Positions 27,164 to 36,640 of a stretch of DNA of 64,000 bases are shown here, in pieces. The position numbers and the translations under genes were made by a program. The notes below the pieces were generated by a model. That model ran no database searches. It saw only the letters and a list, made by a program, of their open reading frames with translations, and had not been told where the DNA came from. The stretch is from Niallia taxi (GTDB lineage Bacteria; Bacillota; Bacilli; Bacillales; Cytobacillaceae), in the NCBI RefSeq assembly GCF_032818155.1, contig NZ_CP102589.1, forward strand, positions 3,706,001-3,770,000, written 5' to 3'. Within the stretch, counting starts at the first letter, position 1. Each line of letters starts with the position of its first letter.

Positions 27164-28975
27164 TTAAGTAAAGCTTTTTTCTAATTCATCTATTAAACTG
27201 CCAACATAGGCGACTGCTTTGCTGATTGGTTCAGATGTGGACATATCAACATTTCCAAGCCTCATTAAATCAATGGGCTTTAATGTCCCGCCTGCCTTTA
27301 GTGCTGATAGCCAGCGGTCAACAGCAGGCTGCCCTTCTTCCTGAATCATTAAGGAAGCAGCAGTCGAGGCTGTCAGTCCTGCCGAATACGTATATGGATA
27401 AAGCCCCATGTAATAATGTGGCTGTCGCATCCAAGTAAGGCCGGCTCCTTCATCCAGTTCCACACTGTCCCCCCAGAATGCCGCAAGAAGATCAAGATTT
27501 TGTTCACATAACAGCTTTGCAGTTATCGGCGTGCCTTTTTCTGCAAGTGCATAAACTCGGCGTTGCAGTTCGCCCTCTAAAATATGTGTAACAAAGTTAT
27601 GATAATACGTTCCCAATGATTGCAGAATAACCCAGCGGCGCATCCTGTCATTATCGGATTTCTCTAATATATGCTTACTTAAAAGCATTTCATTCATTGT
27701 TGAAGGTGCTTCAATAAAATATCTTGATGGACGTGTATTCGAAATCGACTGATTCCTACCTGCCAGAACAAAATGACCTGCATGCCCGAGCTCATGGGCA
27801 AGTGTAAAGGCATTACGCATTGAATTATTCCAAGTCATCAAAATATATGGATGTGCACCATATGGACTTGAGCAAAAGGCTCCAGATCGCTTACCAAGAT
27901 TGTCTGCCCTGTCGACCCAGCGATTTTCCAATCCCTGTCTCATTATTTCCGCATATTCCGGGCCCATTATCTTTAGTGCTTCAAGCACAAGCTCTGCCGC
28001 TTCATCATAAGAAATTTCCGGATTATAATCAGCATCTAATGGTGCTTTTAAATCACTGTAACAAAGTTGATCAAGTCCAAGAACGCTCTTTTTCAACCTG
28101 GCATAGCGGCGCATATGAGGAGCAAGCTCTGTTAAAATTGTATCAAGCTGATTATGATACATTTCCTTTGTAACCTGCTGCTCAAATAGCAGCATTTCCG
28201 TAACAGACTCATACTTTCGTAATTTTGCTTCAACCACTTGCTTCTTCACTTCTGTCGCAAGGGTTCCTGCATATGTATTTTTGTACCTATCTAATGTTTC
28301 GATAAAAGCATCATAAGCCTTGCGCCTGATATCTGTATCTGGAGACTCTTCATACTTAGCATATAAATTAAATGTTAAAGGGTGAAGAGTTCCATCTTCT
28401 GTTGTAAAAGAGGAAAAGCTCATATCTGACGTTTTGCTGCGCTGGTAAATCATATAAGGAGACTCATGAATCTCACTGTATGCGGCTAAGACTTGCTCTG
28501 TCTCTGGGGAAAGCATATGTGCCTTATCCTCGAATAAATCACTGAGCATCTTCGTGTAATCCTTTAGACCGCTTTCTTGCTCTAAAAATAAGCCTACTTT
28601 CTCCTCTGACAGTGCAAGTACCTCTGAATCAATAAAGGACACGCTGCTACGAACTGTGGCATACACAGAGGCTGCAATAGCATCATTTGCTTGATTAGCA
28701 GGGTCTGTCCCATCCGCAGACTGGTTTAAGCTTGCATACGTCATCACCCGGGCAACCCGCTCCTCCAGCGAGTCTCTTTCAAGAAGACATTGCAGGAGGT
28801 TTATAGCACTGCTTCCAAGGCTCCCCTTATATTCTACAAGCTTTTCTAGATCGAGTGCGATTGCATCAAGCTCCTTCTTCCATGCTTTCTCACAAGGAAA
28901 CAATTCGGTTAAATCCCATGTTTCTTCAACTGAAACATCTTTCCTTGCCAGTGTTTTACTTTGCAGCTTATTCAT
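27164..28975 (-). CDS. pepF: Oligoendopeptidase F
   Basis: The 603-residue protein has an N-terminal oligopeptidase F domain and the M3 metallopeptidase zinc motif HELGH at 394-398, with the third ligand in the EAPSTMNE region. It cleaves short peptides in the cytoplasm. In this window it could finish digestion of peptides brought in by the App system, though it is a separate transcription unit. The length is normal for the family. Confidence 0.95.
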   Translation of the reverse strand: MNKLQSKTLARKDVSVEETWDLTELFPCEKAWKKELDAIALDLEKLVEYKGSLGSSAINLLQCLLERDSLEERVARVMTYASLNQSADGTDPANQANDAIAASVYATVRSSVSFIDSEVLALSEEKVGLFLEQESGLKDYTKMLSDLFEDKAHMLSPETEQVLAAYSEIHESPYMIYQRSKTSDMSFSSFTTEDGTLHPLTFNLYAKYEESPDTDIRRKAYDAFIETLDRYKNTYAGTLATEVKKQVVEAKLRKYESVTEMLLFEQQVTKEMYHNQLDTILTELAPHMRRYARLKKSVLGLDQLCYSDLKAPLDADYNPEISYDEAAELVLEALKIMGPEYAEIMRQGLENRWVDRADNLGKRSGAFCSSPYGAHPYILMTWNNSMRNAFTLAHELGHAGHFVLAGRNQSISNTRPSRYFIEAPSTMNEMLLSKHILEKSDNDRMRRWVILQSLGTYYHNFVTHILEGELQRRVYALAEKGTPITAKLLCEQNLDLLAAFWGDSVELDEGAGLTWMRQPHYYMGLYPYTYSAGLTASTAASLMIQEEGQPAVDRWLSALKAGGTLKPIDLMRLGNVDMSTSEPISKAVAYVGSLIDELEKSFT

Positions 28976-29167
28976 TGTAAGGCTTCTCCCCTTTGTTTAT
29001 ATTTCGATATTCGAAACGAACAACTTTATTATATAAGAAAACTGCAAATTTTCAAATTATTTACCGAATAAACGTAAGTTATCATATTCTTTACACTTTT
29101 CTACAATTACCTCTAAATAACTATGTTATGTTAAAAGAGCAATATACTATATGAAACAGGGAGGTAA

Positions 29168-30334
29168 ATGATGAAAAAAAGTGGAAAAATCTCTTTTTTA
29201 CTTTTCGTGATTTTTACTTTAGCAGTCTCGCTTTTCCCTGCAGCTACAACAAAAGCTGCTACTTTGTCCGTTTCGGAAGCAATAAGGACACAGAACGGTT
29301 CAACTCAAGAACTAGAAGGATACATAGTCGGAAAGCCAACTTCCGCTTCCTCCGTCCAAACTAGCAGCTTCTCTGACGATTATGCAATCGCTCTCGCAGA
29401 CAACCCAACAGAAAAAAACGCTGGCTCTATGCTATATGTGCAAATTCCCTCATCCTTTCGAGCGAGCTTTGGACTAAAATCAAATCCTAATTTGATTGGT
29501 ACTAAAATTATCGTAACGGGAAGCACTTCAGCCTACTTCTCTCACCCTGGATTAAAAAATGTAACAGCTATGTCAAAAAGCACTGGAGGTTCAACTCCAG
29601 TTCCAAATGAGCCTGAAGAAGATTCAGAGCAAGCCCCACCTTTTGGTAACTATGAAGGCTATTATAACAGTGCCAGCGGTAAAACAGGCTCAAGTCTTAA
29701 AACTGCTTTGCATGAGATAATCGATGATCATACAAAGCTTTCTTACAGTGCTGTTTGGGATGCACTTCGCCATACAGACGAGGATCCAAATAACAGCAAT
29801 AATGTCATATTGCTATATACAGGCAGATCGCAAAGCAAAACCTCCAACGGCGGTGGTGTCGATCAATGGAACAGGGAGCATGTTTGGGCGAAATCTCACG
29901 GCGACTTTGGAACATCAATGGGAGCAGGCACTGACTTGCACCATTTGCGCCCTACAGATGTGTCTGTCAATTCAGCACGCGGAAACAAAGACTTCGATGA
30001 TGGTGGAACTGCCCAGAAGGAAGCACCAGATACTTTCGCTGACAGTGACTCTTGGGAGCCCCGTGACGAGGTCAAAGGTGACATTGCCCGAATGATTTTT
30101 TATATGGCTGTGCGCTACGAAGGTGACAGTGGCGAATTAGATTTAGAAGTATCAGAAAAAGTAAGTAATGGTTCTGCTCCATTACACGGAAAACTATCGA
30201 CATTAAAACGCTGGAATGAACTTGATCCTGTCGATGACTTTGAACGAAACAGGAATGAAGTCATCTTTACAGATTACCAGCATAATCGAAATCCATTTAT
30301 TGACCACCCTGAGTGGGTCGAAGCAATCTGGTAA
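29168..30334 (+). CDS. Secreted endonuclease I family nuclease with N-terminal OB-like domain
   Basis: The 388-residue protein has a signal peptide (cleavage near TTKAA at about 30), an OB-like nucleic-acid-binding domain (DUF6359 type, about 30-135), an acidic linker, and an endonuclease_1 domain (about 155-388). The last carries the catalytic NREHVWAKSHG, DLHHLRPTD and RGNKDF motifs, as in B. subtilis Bsn. It should cut RNA or DNA outside the cell. Start ATG ATG follows GGGAGG. It is monocistronic. Confidence 0.9.
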   Translation: MMKKSGKISFLLFVIFTLAVSLFPAATTKAATLSVSEAIRTQNGSTQELEGYIVGKPTSASSVQTSSFSDDYAIALADNPTEKNAGSMLYVQIPSSFRASFGLKSNPNLIGTKIIVTGSTSAYFSHPGLKNVTAMSKSTGGSTPVPNEPEEDSEQAPPFGNYEGYYNSASGKTGSSLKTALHEIIDDHTKLSYSAVWDALRHTDEDPNNSNNVILLYTGRSQSKTSNGGGVDQWNREHVWAKSHGDFGTSMGAGTDLHHLRPTDVSVNSARGNKDFDDGGTAQKEAPDTFADSDSWEPRDEVKGDIARMIFYMAVRYEGDSGELDLEVSEKVSNGSAPLHGKLSTLKRWNELDPVDDFERNRNEVIFTDYQHNRNPFIDHPEWVEAIW

Positions 30335-30340
30335 AAAAAG

Positions 30341-30370
30341 AAACGGGCCGGCAAGCAGCGGGCCCGTTTT
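30341..30370. terminator. Bidirectional terminator between the nuclease gene and sspO
   Basis: AAACGGGCC (30341-30349) pairs with GGCCCGTTT, followed by T residues on the plus strand and A residues before the stem for the other strand. Confidence 0.9.
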
Positions 30371-30371
30371 A

Positions 30372-30506
30372 TTATTGACGCTTTTTTGTTTTCTTGTTAT
30401 TTTTCTTTTCTGCTTCTGACAATGGTTCATTCGCGAATTCATGGTCATAGGCTCTTGATAAATTTCCTTTAACGCCTTCTTGTTTATCATTCTTTTTTGT
30501 TGTCAT
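30372..30506 (-). CDS. sspO: Small acid-soluble spore protein, SspO type
   Basis: The 44-residue basic protein starts MTTKKNDKQEG and ends with the FANEPLSEAEKKNNKK motif, which matches the C-terminal signature of the SspO (CotK) SASP family. It is expected in the spore core or forespore. The ATG at 30506 has GGAGG eight bases before it. A possible forespore sigma-G type promoter (TACATA ... TACACTA) lies about 30 bp upstream. It shows that the organism sporulates. Confidence 0.8.
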   Translation of the reverse strand: MTTKKNDKQEGVKGNLSRAYDHEFANEPLSEAEKKNNKKTKKRQ

Positions 30507-30574
30507 TTATAACACCTCCAGAGCTTAGTGTACGTAACAATTTTTATTATTATGTACCAGCACTCTTTGGGAGG

Positions 30575-31786
30575 CTATTGCTTTCCATGCATAACTTTTT
30601 TGAATACCATTTGCTTTAAACGATCATCCTTCTGATAAGCAATTGCTGATGCAGCAAGCAACAGCACTCCTGTGAGAATAAAAACACTATACGCTGGGAA
30701 GATACCGCCTAAAAATCCGCCGAGCATCGGTCCAATCATTCCGCCAATCTGGTTGGCAGTTTGGTTCAAGCCAAACGCTCTGCCGCGAAAATCCTCTGCC
30801 GTCGCTTTAACTACAAGTCCGTTCAATGCCGGGAAAACAGCACAGAAGAAAATTCCGAATACAAACCGCGTAATAGAGAAGCCCCATATGTTTTGGAAGA
30901 TGATTTGAGAGAGAGTCCCTAACCCGCCGCCAAGCAAACCGATAAACAATATTCTGTTAAAGCCAATTTTATCTGCCAGTTTACCCCAATAGGGCGCAAA
31001 CAGCACACTTGCTATTCCAGGGAGAGAAAAGACAACCCCTGCAAGTAACGATGCATTGGCAGTTGTTCCGCCTAGATCAACAATGTACAGCGGAAGAATT
31101 GGTTCAATGGACAGAATGGAACAAGAAGTAACAATTGTCAGAAGCATAACGAGCATCAGTGGCCGGTTTGACCATGCAATCTTAATGTCGTTTTTAACAG
31201 ATCCCTTTTCCTTGCTCGGTTTAAAGTTCTCCTCTTTTACAAAGAAGATAATTAAAAACGTTGCCAGAAAAACGATAAAACCAGCACTAGCAAATGCCAT
31301 TCTGTTACCGACCAGCTCTGCCATAACTCCACCAAGCAGCGGCCCGACTATTCCACCGGTAGCACTTGCTGTGGCAACCATTGATAGTGCATACCCTACT
31401 CTGTCTGTCGGCGTATTTGTTCCAACTAAAGCAATCGCACCAGGAATAAAGCCTGACAGCAGTCCTTGCAAAATTCTTAATATAAGTAATTCATAAGGAT
31501 TTGTAACAAATGCAGCCAATGTGTAAATAATAAACAAAGCAAAGCCTGCCCTGACTATCATTGGCTTTCTGCCATATTTATCAGCAATTCTCCCCCAAAA
31601 CGGTGAGGAAAGTGCTCCAGCAAAAAACGCTGAACTGAATAAGATTCCTGCCCATAGCTCTGTATGCTCATGGACATCGATTTCCAGCAGGAAAATCGGC
31701 AAAAACGGAATGACCATATAAAAGCTCGCTGCCGTAAAAAAAACACCAACCCACAACACAAGTAAATTTCGCTTCCACCTTAGCAT
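30575..31786 (-). CDS. MFS multidrug efflux transporter, DHA1 type
   Basis: From the ATG at 31786 the protein has 403 residues and 12 TM segments, with the MFS loops GRIADKYGRKPM and GKLADKIGFNRI and the antiporter motif region GGIVGPLLGG in TM5. This matches drug/H+ antiporters such as PmrA or YttB. The ATG at 31786 has AGGAG ten bases upstream; the TTG at 31819 has none. The substrate is unknown. Confidence 0.85.
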   Translation of the reverse strand: MLRWKRNLLVLWVGVFFTAASFYMVIPFLPIFLLEIDVHEHTELWAGILFSSAFFAGALSSPFWGRIADKYGRKPMIVRAGFALFIIYTLAAFVTNPYELLILRILQGLLSGFIPGAIALVGTNTPTDRVGYALSMVATASATGGIVGPLLGGVMAELVGNRMAFASAGFIVFLATFLIIFFVKEENFKPSKEKGSVKNDIKIAWSNRPLMLVMLLTIVTSCSILSIEPILPLYIVDLGGTTANASLLAGVVFSLPGIASVLFAPYWGKLADKIGFNRILFIGLLGGGLGTLSQIIFQNIWGFSITRFVFGIFFCAVFPALNGLVVKATAEDFRGRAFGLNQTANQIGGMIGPMLGGFLGGIFPAYSVFILTGVLLLAASAIAYQKDDRLKQMVFKKVMHGKQ

Positions 31787-31962
31787 GCCGTTCGCGCTCC
31801 TAAGCTCATCATATACCAATCAATGAGTAGTTTTAATATTCTTAATAATAACACATCCGGAAATTACTTTCATTCCCGAAATTTCTGTTTTCCGAAGAAA
31901 AGGCGGCTGTAATGGTTATTCCGTCAGGGTTTTCATGCTTTTTAACAATTTTGTAAAAAAAT

Positions 31963-31992
31963 AAAAATGTACAGTGATGACTGTACATTTTT
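31963..31992. terminator. Bidirectional terminator after the PC4-like gene
   Basis: A perfect 13-bp stem (31963-31975 with 31980-31992) has a four-base loop and A and T ends. Confidence 0.9.
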
Positions 31993-32004
31993 AAAAGATG
32001 TATT

Positions 32005-32226
32005 TTATAGGCTAGAGTCATTTAATGCTTTTTTCAGCTTCACTACCTCGTCCAAATCAAGTGTTACTCCTTTACCCATTTTTTCATGGTTTGGAGCCCA
32101 GTCACGGATGTCATATTTCGGTTCACGGCCATTCCAGCTGATTAAGTTCAGCTCCTTTGTCCACCCTTTTGCTGATTCAGATAGAACCATAATATGTTCA
32201 GTGATTTCAAATTTAATTTCAGCCAC
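32005..32226 (-). CDS. YdbC/PC4-like single-stranded DNA-binding protein
   Basis: The 73-residue protein (MAEIKFEITEHIMVLSES..., DIRDWAPNHEKMGKGVTLDLDE) matches the bacterial YdbC branch of the PC4 transcriptional coactivator fold. The Lactococcus homologue binds single-stranded DNA. The GTG start has GGAGG seven bases upstream. It stands alone. A role in transcription or DNA repair is inferred from the fold. Confidence 0.85.
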   Translation of the reverse strand: MAEIKFEITEHIMVLSESAKGWTKELNLISWNGREPKYDIRDWAPNHEKMGKGVTLDLDEVVKLKKALNDSSL

Positions 32227-32406
32227 ACTACTACCTCCTAATGAGAATGAAAGACAATCAATATTCTCTTTTTATTATATATTTTTTTGTCTTCTTTTAG
32301 GCGACATACTTTATTTATTGTTCTTGTCTTTGCTTTGTCAGGGCTTAATCTATTAACGAATAGAATATTATTAATCTGCTCTAGTTAACGACAATTGCTC
32401 TATCTT

Positions 32407-34803
32407 TTATCGATCTCTGTTCACAAAGTAATCGAGCAAATGTTTTAAGAAGGCTGGATTGCGTGGTGCTTGCTCTAATGTCTCAACAGCAAGGCAATAA
32501 TGCTCCCACATCGCCATTTTCGCTCCGTCTATCCCGAGGATCGATACAAAAGTGGTTTGGTTGTTATCTGCATCAATTCCAGCCTGCTTTCCAAGCTGAC
32601 TTGTATCTCCTTCTACATCAAGCAAATCATCCTTAATTTGAAAAGCAATACCGGCATGGTAGGAAAACTTCTTCCATATGTCCATTTCCGCTTCATCTGC
32701 CTTTGCAAGAATGGCAGGCATCATTAAACAAACCTCAAATGCCATTCCCGTCTTATAGAAGCTCTTCCTGTCCAGCTCATCAAGAGTTAAGATTTTGCCC
32801 TTAGAGTCCAGATCCATCGCCTGCCCCTTGCACATGTCTGCAGTCCTTTTGGAGGAATACTCAATTAAACGCAGCACAGTCTTTGGGTCAAAGGAGCTAA
32901 GGGAAGTCTGCTCCTCTACTGCCTTTTGTGTTAGAAAAAGACCAGTTAATTCAGCAACTGCAATGTTCGTAACTTGATGTAATGTCTGTCTGCCCCTGCG
33001 TATATTGGCGTTATCCTGTGATGGCAGGTCATCAAAAATCAAAGAGGCTGTATGCATATATTCCAGTGAACGCAGCAGTGGTAATATTTCTTTGCCGTCC
33101 AACCCATAGCCATGAACACCCATAAACCATGTCATAATTGGTCTTAATCGTTTCCCGTCACCATTCAGACTGTAGTTCGCTCCATCAGTGAGCGGCTCTG
33201 CAAACAAACTATTTTCCGAGCTCTCTATCGTCATGGCGCTGTTAATCTGGCTGCGTACCGTTTTAACTTGTTCAAAAAACTGTTCCTGCTCCGCTCTGTC
33301 ACTTTGGAGGACACCTACCATATGATCTCTAAGAAGCTTATCAAAGAAATCAACATCATCTGCCCTTTTAACCATTTTTTGGATGATTCGATTAAACTCT
33401 GGCATAGCAGATGCGAAAAGCTCCATTGTTTGGTTGTACTTGTCTGTTCCCCACTTCTTCTTAAAACGCTTCAAACCGTTAATTGCTCGGTCCAATATGA
33501 CCTCACACGTCTTCCTGTCCGAGTTATACACATTATGAATTAAGTGGGATATAACCGTCCAATACAGTTCATAAGGATTTATCAAGTCAGAGCGTGTACC
33601 ATGATGCTTCATATAATACGTGTAAGGAGTTACAGATCCATCCTGCCAATCATCAAACATATCAGCAAAATCATCTGCAAGCTGGTTGTATATTCCGTAG
33701 AAAAAAGATCTGCTCTCAAAGCCTTCTTCGAGCTGTGCACTTATGACAGACCGAACAATTAAGCGGGAAGAAGATGACTTTAAAATGACTGGGATAAACA
33801 AGTCTTCATTTGTGTAATTTCTGTTAGAGAGATTTTTATGCCGATCAACTTCTTGGGAATGAAAAAACACATAAGCCTGCTCTAAAAACGGCTTAATCAT
33901 TTCCTCGCGCTGGTTTGCCTTTATATATTCAAATGCTTCTCGCAGCTCAGCATGAATATAGAAGATTAATTCAGCATTATCTCCAAGCCACTCTCCTAAT
34001 TCAGGAACATTTCCTGAAGTAAGTGCCGTTCGAATTAAATGAGAGTACTGTTTTTCTTCCTCTGAAGATAATATTTTTGCATCAAAGAGGTCATCAATGA
34101 ACGGGTATGTCAATCCATAAGAAAACCCGAGCTTTATTGCTTCGCTTAGCTTTTGCGAGCGAATAGCAGACTCTGTTCCATCCTCTAATTCATCCAAAAC
34201 ATGCATGATAACACCAGCAATAATTTTGATAAGCTTGCGTTGGGCGTTTGCTGCATCCATTCCTGCTGGAATATTGGCGGAAACGGACTTCAGCTTATCC
34301 ATCAGCCAAATCATCGTCGGCTCGATACCTTCCTTCTCTGCAAAACGATACAAACCCGCCATACTGAAAATCCCGATTTTTTCTTTATTCTTACCAGTTA
34401 AATGCTTTTTCAAGCTCTCAACAGAGCTTCTGATCCCAGCAAGTGTTTCCGGTGATTCTAAGGATTTCCCTAAATCTCTCATATAAAGATAAGAAACGCT
34501 GCGATCCAAATAATTATCAAGTTTGCCTGTTTGATTCAACCAGTGGATATAATGCTGATATCCCGACGAAATTTCCTTGCCCTTTCGCCGGGAAAAAAGC
34601 GAGAAAATAGTAGGAGGTTGAATATGGTTATGCTTCCACTCAGCAAAATCCTTTGTCAGGATTGGGATAAAGGTCTTTTCTGCCACCTGTCCATAAAGCT
34701 CTTGGAAATATTGGGACGCCTTCTGCTCTTGCTTAGAAAAGCACGCATCAGGATTTATTGTAAACTCCTTATTCATACAGTAAAATACCTCAACTCTTTT
34801 CAT
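32407..34803 (-). CDS. Two-module class I isoprenoid synthase fusion
   Basis: The protein has 798 residues (789 from the ATG at 34776, which has a GAGG upstream). The C-terminal module (about 500-798) is a trans-prenyl diphosphate synthase with GDGKRLRP, a first Asp-rich motif DDLPSQD (591-597), RRGRQTLHQ and a second Asp motif KDDLLDVEGD (725-729). The N-terminal module (about 1-490) is also helical and shows DDLFD at 237-241 and DDFADMFDDW at 377-385, like class I isoprenoid enzymes. A normal polyprenyl synthase has only about 300 residues. The product, and whether the first module makes, extends or cyclises a prenyl diphosphate, is unknown. It is monocistronic. Confidence 0.8.
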   Translation of the reverse strand: MKRVEVFYCMNKEFTINPDACFSKQEQKASQYFQELYGQVAEKTFIPILTKDFAEWKHNHIQPPTIFSLFSRRKGKEISSGYQHYIHWLNQTGKLDNYLDRSVSYLYMRDLGKSLESPETLAGIRSSVESLKKHLTGKNKEKIGIFSMAGLYRFAEKEGIEPTMIWLMDKLKSVSANIPAGMDAANAQRKLIKIIAGVIMHVLDELEDGTESAIRSQKLSEAIKLGFSYGLTYPFIDDLFDAKILSSEEEKQYSHLIRTALTSGNVPELGEWLGDNAELIFYIHAELREAFEYIKANQREEMIKPFLEQAYVFFHSQEVDRHKNLSNRNYTNEDLFIPVILKSSSSRLIVRSVISAQLEEGFESRSFFYGIYNQLADDFADMFDDWQDGSVTPYTYYMKHHGTRSDLINPYELYWTVISHLIHNVYNSDRKTCEVILDRAINGLKRFKKKWGTDKYNQTMELFASAMPEFNRIIQKMVKRADDVDFFDKLLRDHMVGVLQSDRAEQEQFFEQVKTVRSQINSAMTIESSENSLFAEPLTDGANYSLNGDGKRLRPIMTWFMGVHGYGLDGKEILPLLRSLEYMHTASLIFDDLPSQDNANIRRGRQTLHQVTNIAVAELTGLFLTQKAVEEQTSLSSFDPKTVLRLIEYSSKRTADMCKGQAMDLDSKGKILTLDELDRKSFYKTGMAFEVCLMMPAILAKADEAEMDIWKKFSYHAGIAFQIKDDLLDVEGDTSQLGKQAGIDADNNQTTFVSILGIDGAKMAMWEHYCLAVETLEQAPRNPAFLKHLLDYFVNRDR

Positions 34804-34933
34804 TTACTATCTATTTAAATATAGTACTAGAAAAACAGGTTTATAACCAGAAACGAGCCATTCCATAAATACCAGACTTTTCTTTTCTCGAAAGAAAACG
34901 CTTTTATATCCAAAGTATGTAAATCACCTTGTT

Positions 34934-34954
34934 GTTATAGCTTTACGCTATAAC
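34934..34954 (+). promoter_or_regulatory. Inverted repeat upstream of the AAHS transporter gene
   Basis: GTTATAGC (34934-34941) and GCTATAAC (34947-34954) form a perfect 8-bp inverted repeat with a 5-bp spacer, about 85 bp before the transporter ATG. This has the shape of a repressor operator. The regulator is unknown. Confidence 0.45.
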
Positions 34955-35039
34955 CAATTATCTAAATTAACAGTTACTCTATATCAGCTTTGCCATGCTA
35001 TTATACATACACAATCAAACATAGCAAGGAGAACAAATA

Positions 35040-36440
35040 ATGACAACAAAATCAACGACGATTAAAGCACGGAGCATTAACCCTTCTGCTGTAATTGCGG
35101 CAAGCAAGTTCAATCGGTTTCATTTATTAGTTTATTTATGGTGTGTGTACGCAATTGCATTCGACGGCTTTGATATTGCCATGTACGGTGTAGGCTTGCC
35201 GTTAATGATGGAGGACTTTAAGCTAACATCTGTTGAAGCAGGAGCGGTTGGAAGCTATACACTTGTCGGGATGATGCTCGGTTCCTTTATCCTCGGCCCT
35301 GTCGCAGACATTATCGGCCGCAAAAAGGTATTAGCAATCTGCATGTTCCTGTTCAGTGTTTTCACACTTGGCTCAGGACTGGCACCGACTGTCACTATCT
35401 TTACAATTATGCGTTTTATCGCATCAATCGGAATGGGCGGTTTAATGCCGAACGTTATTGCCATGATGACCGACTATTCCCCTAAGAAAAATAGAGCATT
35501 AATCGTAGCGACGATGTATTGCGGTTATTCTGTCGGCGGAATCTTCGCTTCACTGCTTGGCATGTACTTGTTGGAGGATTTCGGCTGGAGAATTCTATAC
35601 TGGCTTGGCATTCTGCCATTATTCACATTGCCAATCTTTTTGAAGAAGTTCCCTGAATCAATTTCCTATTACACAGCGCGCAAGCAAAAGGACAAAATAG
35701 CGAATATCATGAACCAAATAGATCCGAGTGGCAATTATAAAGAAACAGATGAGTATGTATTTGCAACAGGAAAAGAAGCTGAAAGTGGCGCACCACTAAA
35801 AAAACTATTCTCAAACGGACGTGCTATCAGTACTTTTGCTTTCTGGATTTTCGTTGTCTGCAGTCTTCTAATGGTTTCTGGCTTAAACACATGGCTGCCA
35901 AAAATCATGCAAGAATCAGGCTATGGCTTAACATCCGCTCTTTCGTTTACACTTGTATTGAGTGTCGGCCAAATTATCGGATCATTGCTTGGCGGCTATC
36001 TCGTTGATAAAATCGGACATCGAAATGTCCTTGTTTCCATGCTGCTGATTGGCGCAGTTTGCTTCGTCGCACTAAGCCTAACATCAAATGCATTGCTGCT
36101 TTATGTTTTAATCGCATTAGGAGGAGCCTGCACTGGTGGTACACAAAACCTGGCAAATCCTTATATCTCTGAGTTTTATCCGAAAGAAATCCGCTCTACA
36201 GGAGTCGGCATTACAGTTGGATTTGGGCGGATTGGATCCATACTCGCCCCAATCATTATCGGCTTGTTACTTGCCACAAACCTTGAACCAAAAAGTGCCT
36301 TTATGGCCTTTGCGATTCCGAGTATTCTTGGAGGAGCAGTCCTGCTCCTAGTTCGAGAGAAGTATGGAAGCTTCGACCGCCTTGGTGCAACGCGAGATAA
36401 TATTGTGTTGAAGGTAACTGATGAGGTTGGAAGCAGATAA
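35040..36440 (+). CDS. MFS transporter, aromatic acid:H+ symporter (AAHS) type
   Basis: The 466-residue protein has 12 TM segments and the AAHS-like start of TM1, AIAFDGFDIAMYGVGLPLMM, with GPVADIIGRKKVL and GYLVDKIGHRNVL loops. AAHS members import benzoate, hydroxybenzoates and related acids. No aromatic-degradation gene lies next to it, so the substrate is open. GGAG lies 9 bases before the ATG. It is monocistronic. Confidence 0.82.
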   Translation: MTTKSTTIKARSINPSAVIAASKFNRFHLLVYLWCVYAIAFDGFDIAMYGVGLPLMMEDFKLTSVEAGAVGSYTLVGMMLGSFILGPVADIIGRKKVLAICMFLFSVFTLGSGLAPTVTIFTIMRFIASIGMGGLMPNVIAMMTDYSPKKNRALIVATMYCGYSVGGIFASLLGMYLLEDFGWRILYWLGILPLFTLPIFLKKFPESISYYTARKQKDKIANIMNQIDPSGNYKETDEYVFATGKEAESGAPLKKLFSNGRAISTFAFWIFVVCSLLMVSGLNTWLPKIMQESGYGLTSALSFTLVLSVGQIIGSLLGGYLVDKIGHRNVLVSMLLIGAVCFVALSLTSNALLLYVLIALGGACTGGTQNLANPYISEFYPKEIRSTGVGITVGFGRIGSILAPIIIGLLLATNLEPKSAFMAFAIPSILGGAVLLLVREKYGSFDRLGATRDNIVLKVTDEVGSR

Positions 36441-36447
36441 TTGTTTG

Positions 36448-36479
36448 AAGTAGGCAACGACATCGTTCGTTGCCTACTT
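36448..36479 (+). terminator. Intrinsic terminator of the AAHS transporter gene
   Basis: A perfect 13-bp stem (36448-36460 with 36467-36479) is followed by a T-rich stretch. Confidence 0.85.
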
Positions 36480-36573
36480 GTTATTTATTTCTAATTTTAC
36501 CATTTGAACACTATTCAACATGTACCAGTCTGAAAAACAAAAACCCATAAATGACACTCCGGCTATTCCAAAT

Positions 36574-36624
36574 AAAAAACTCCACAAAGCAAATAAAGTT
36601 TCCTTTATCTACCTTAGTGGAGTT
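36574..36624 (-). terminator. Intrinsic terminator of the VOC gene
   Basis: AACTCCAC pairs with GTGGAGTT (36578-36585 with 36617-36624), with an extra inner pairing, and the minus strand continues into a T run. Confidence 0.75.
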
Positions 36625-36640
36625 GTAATGCTTATGATAA

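Noticed and set aside
31056..31496. 146-residue plus-strand frame antisense to the MFS efflux gene
   Set aside because: Shadow of the TM-rich gene on the other strand, with no family motifs.
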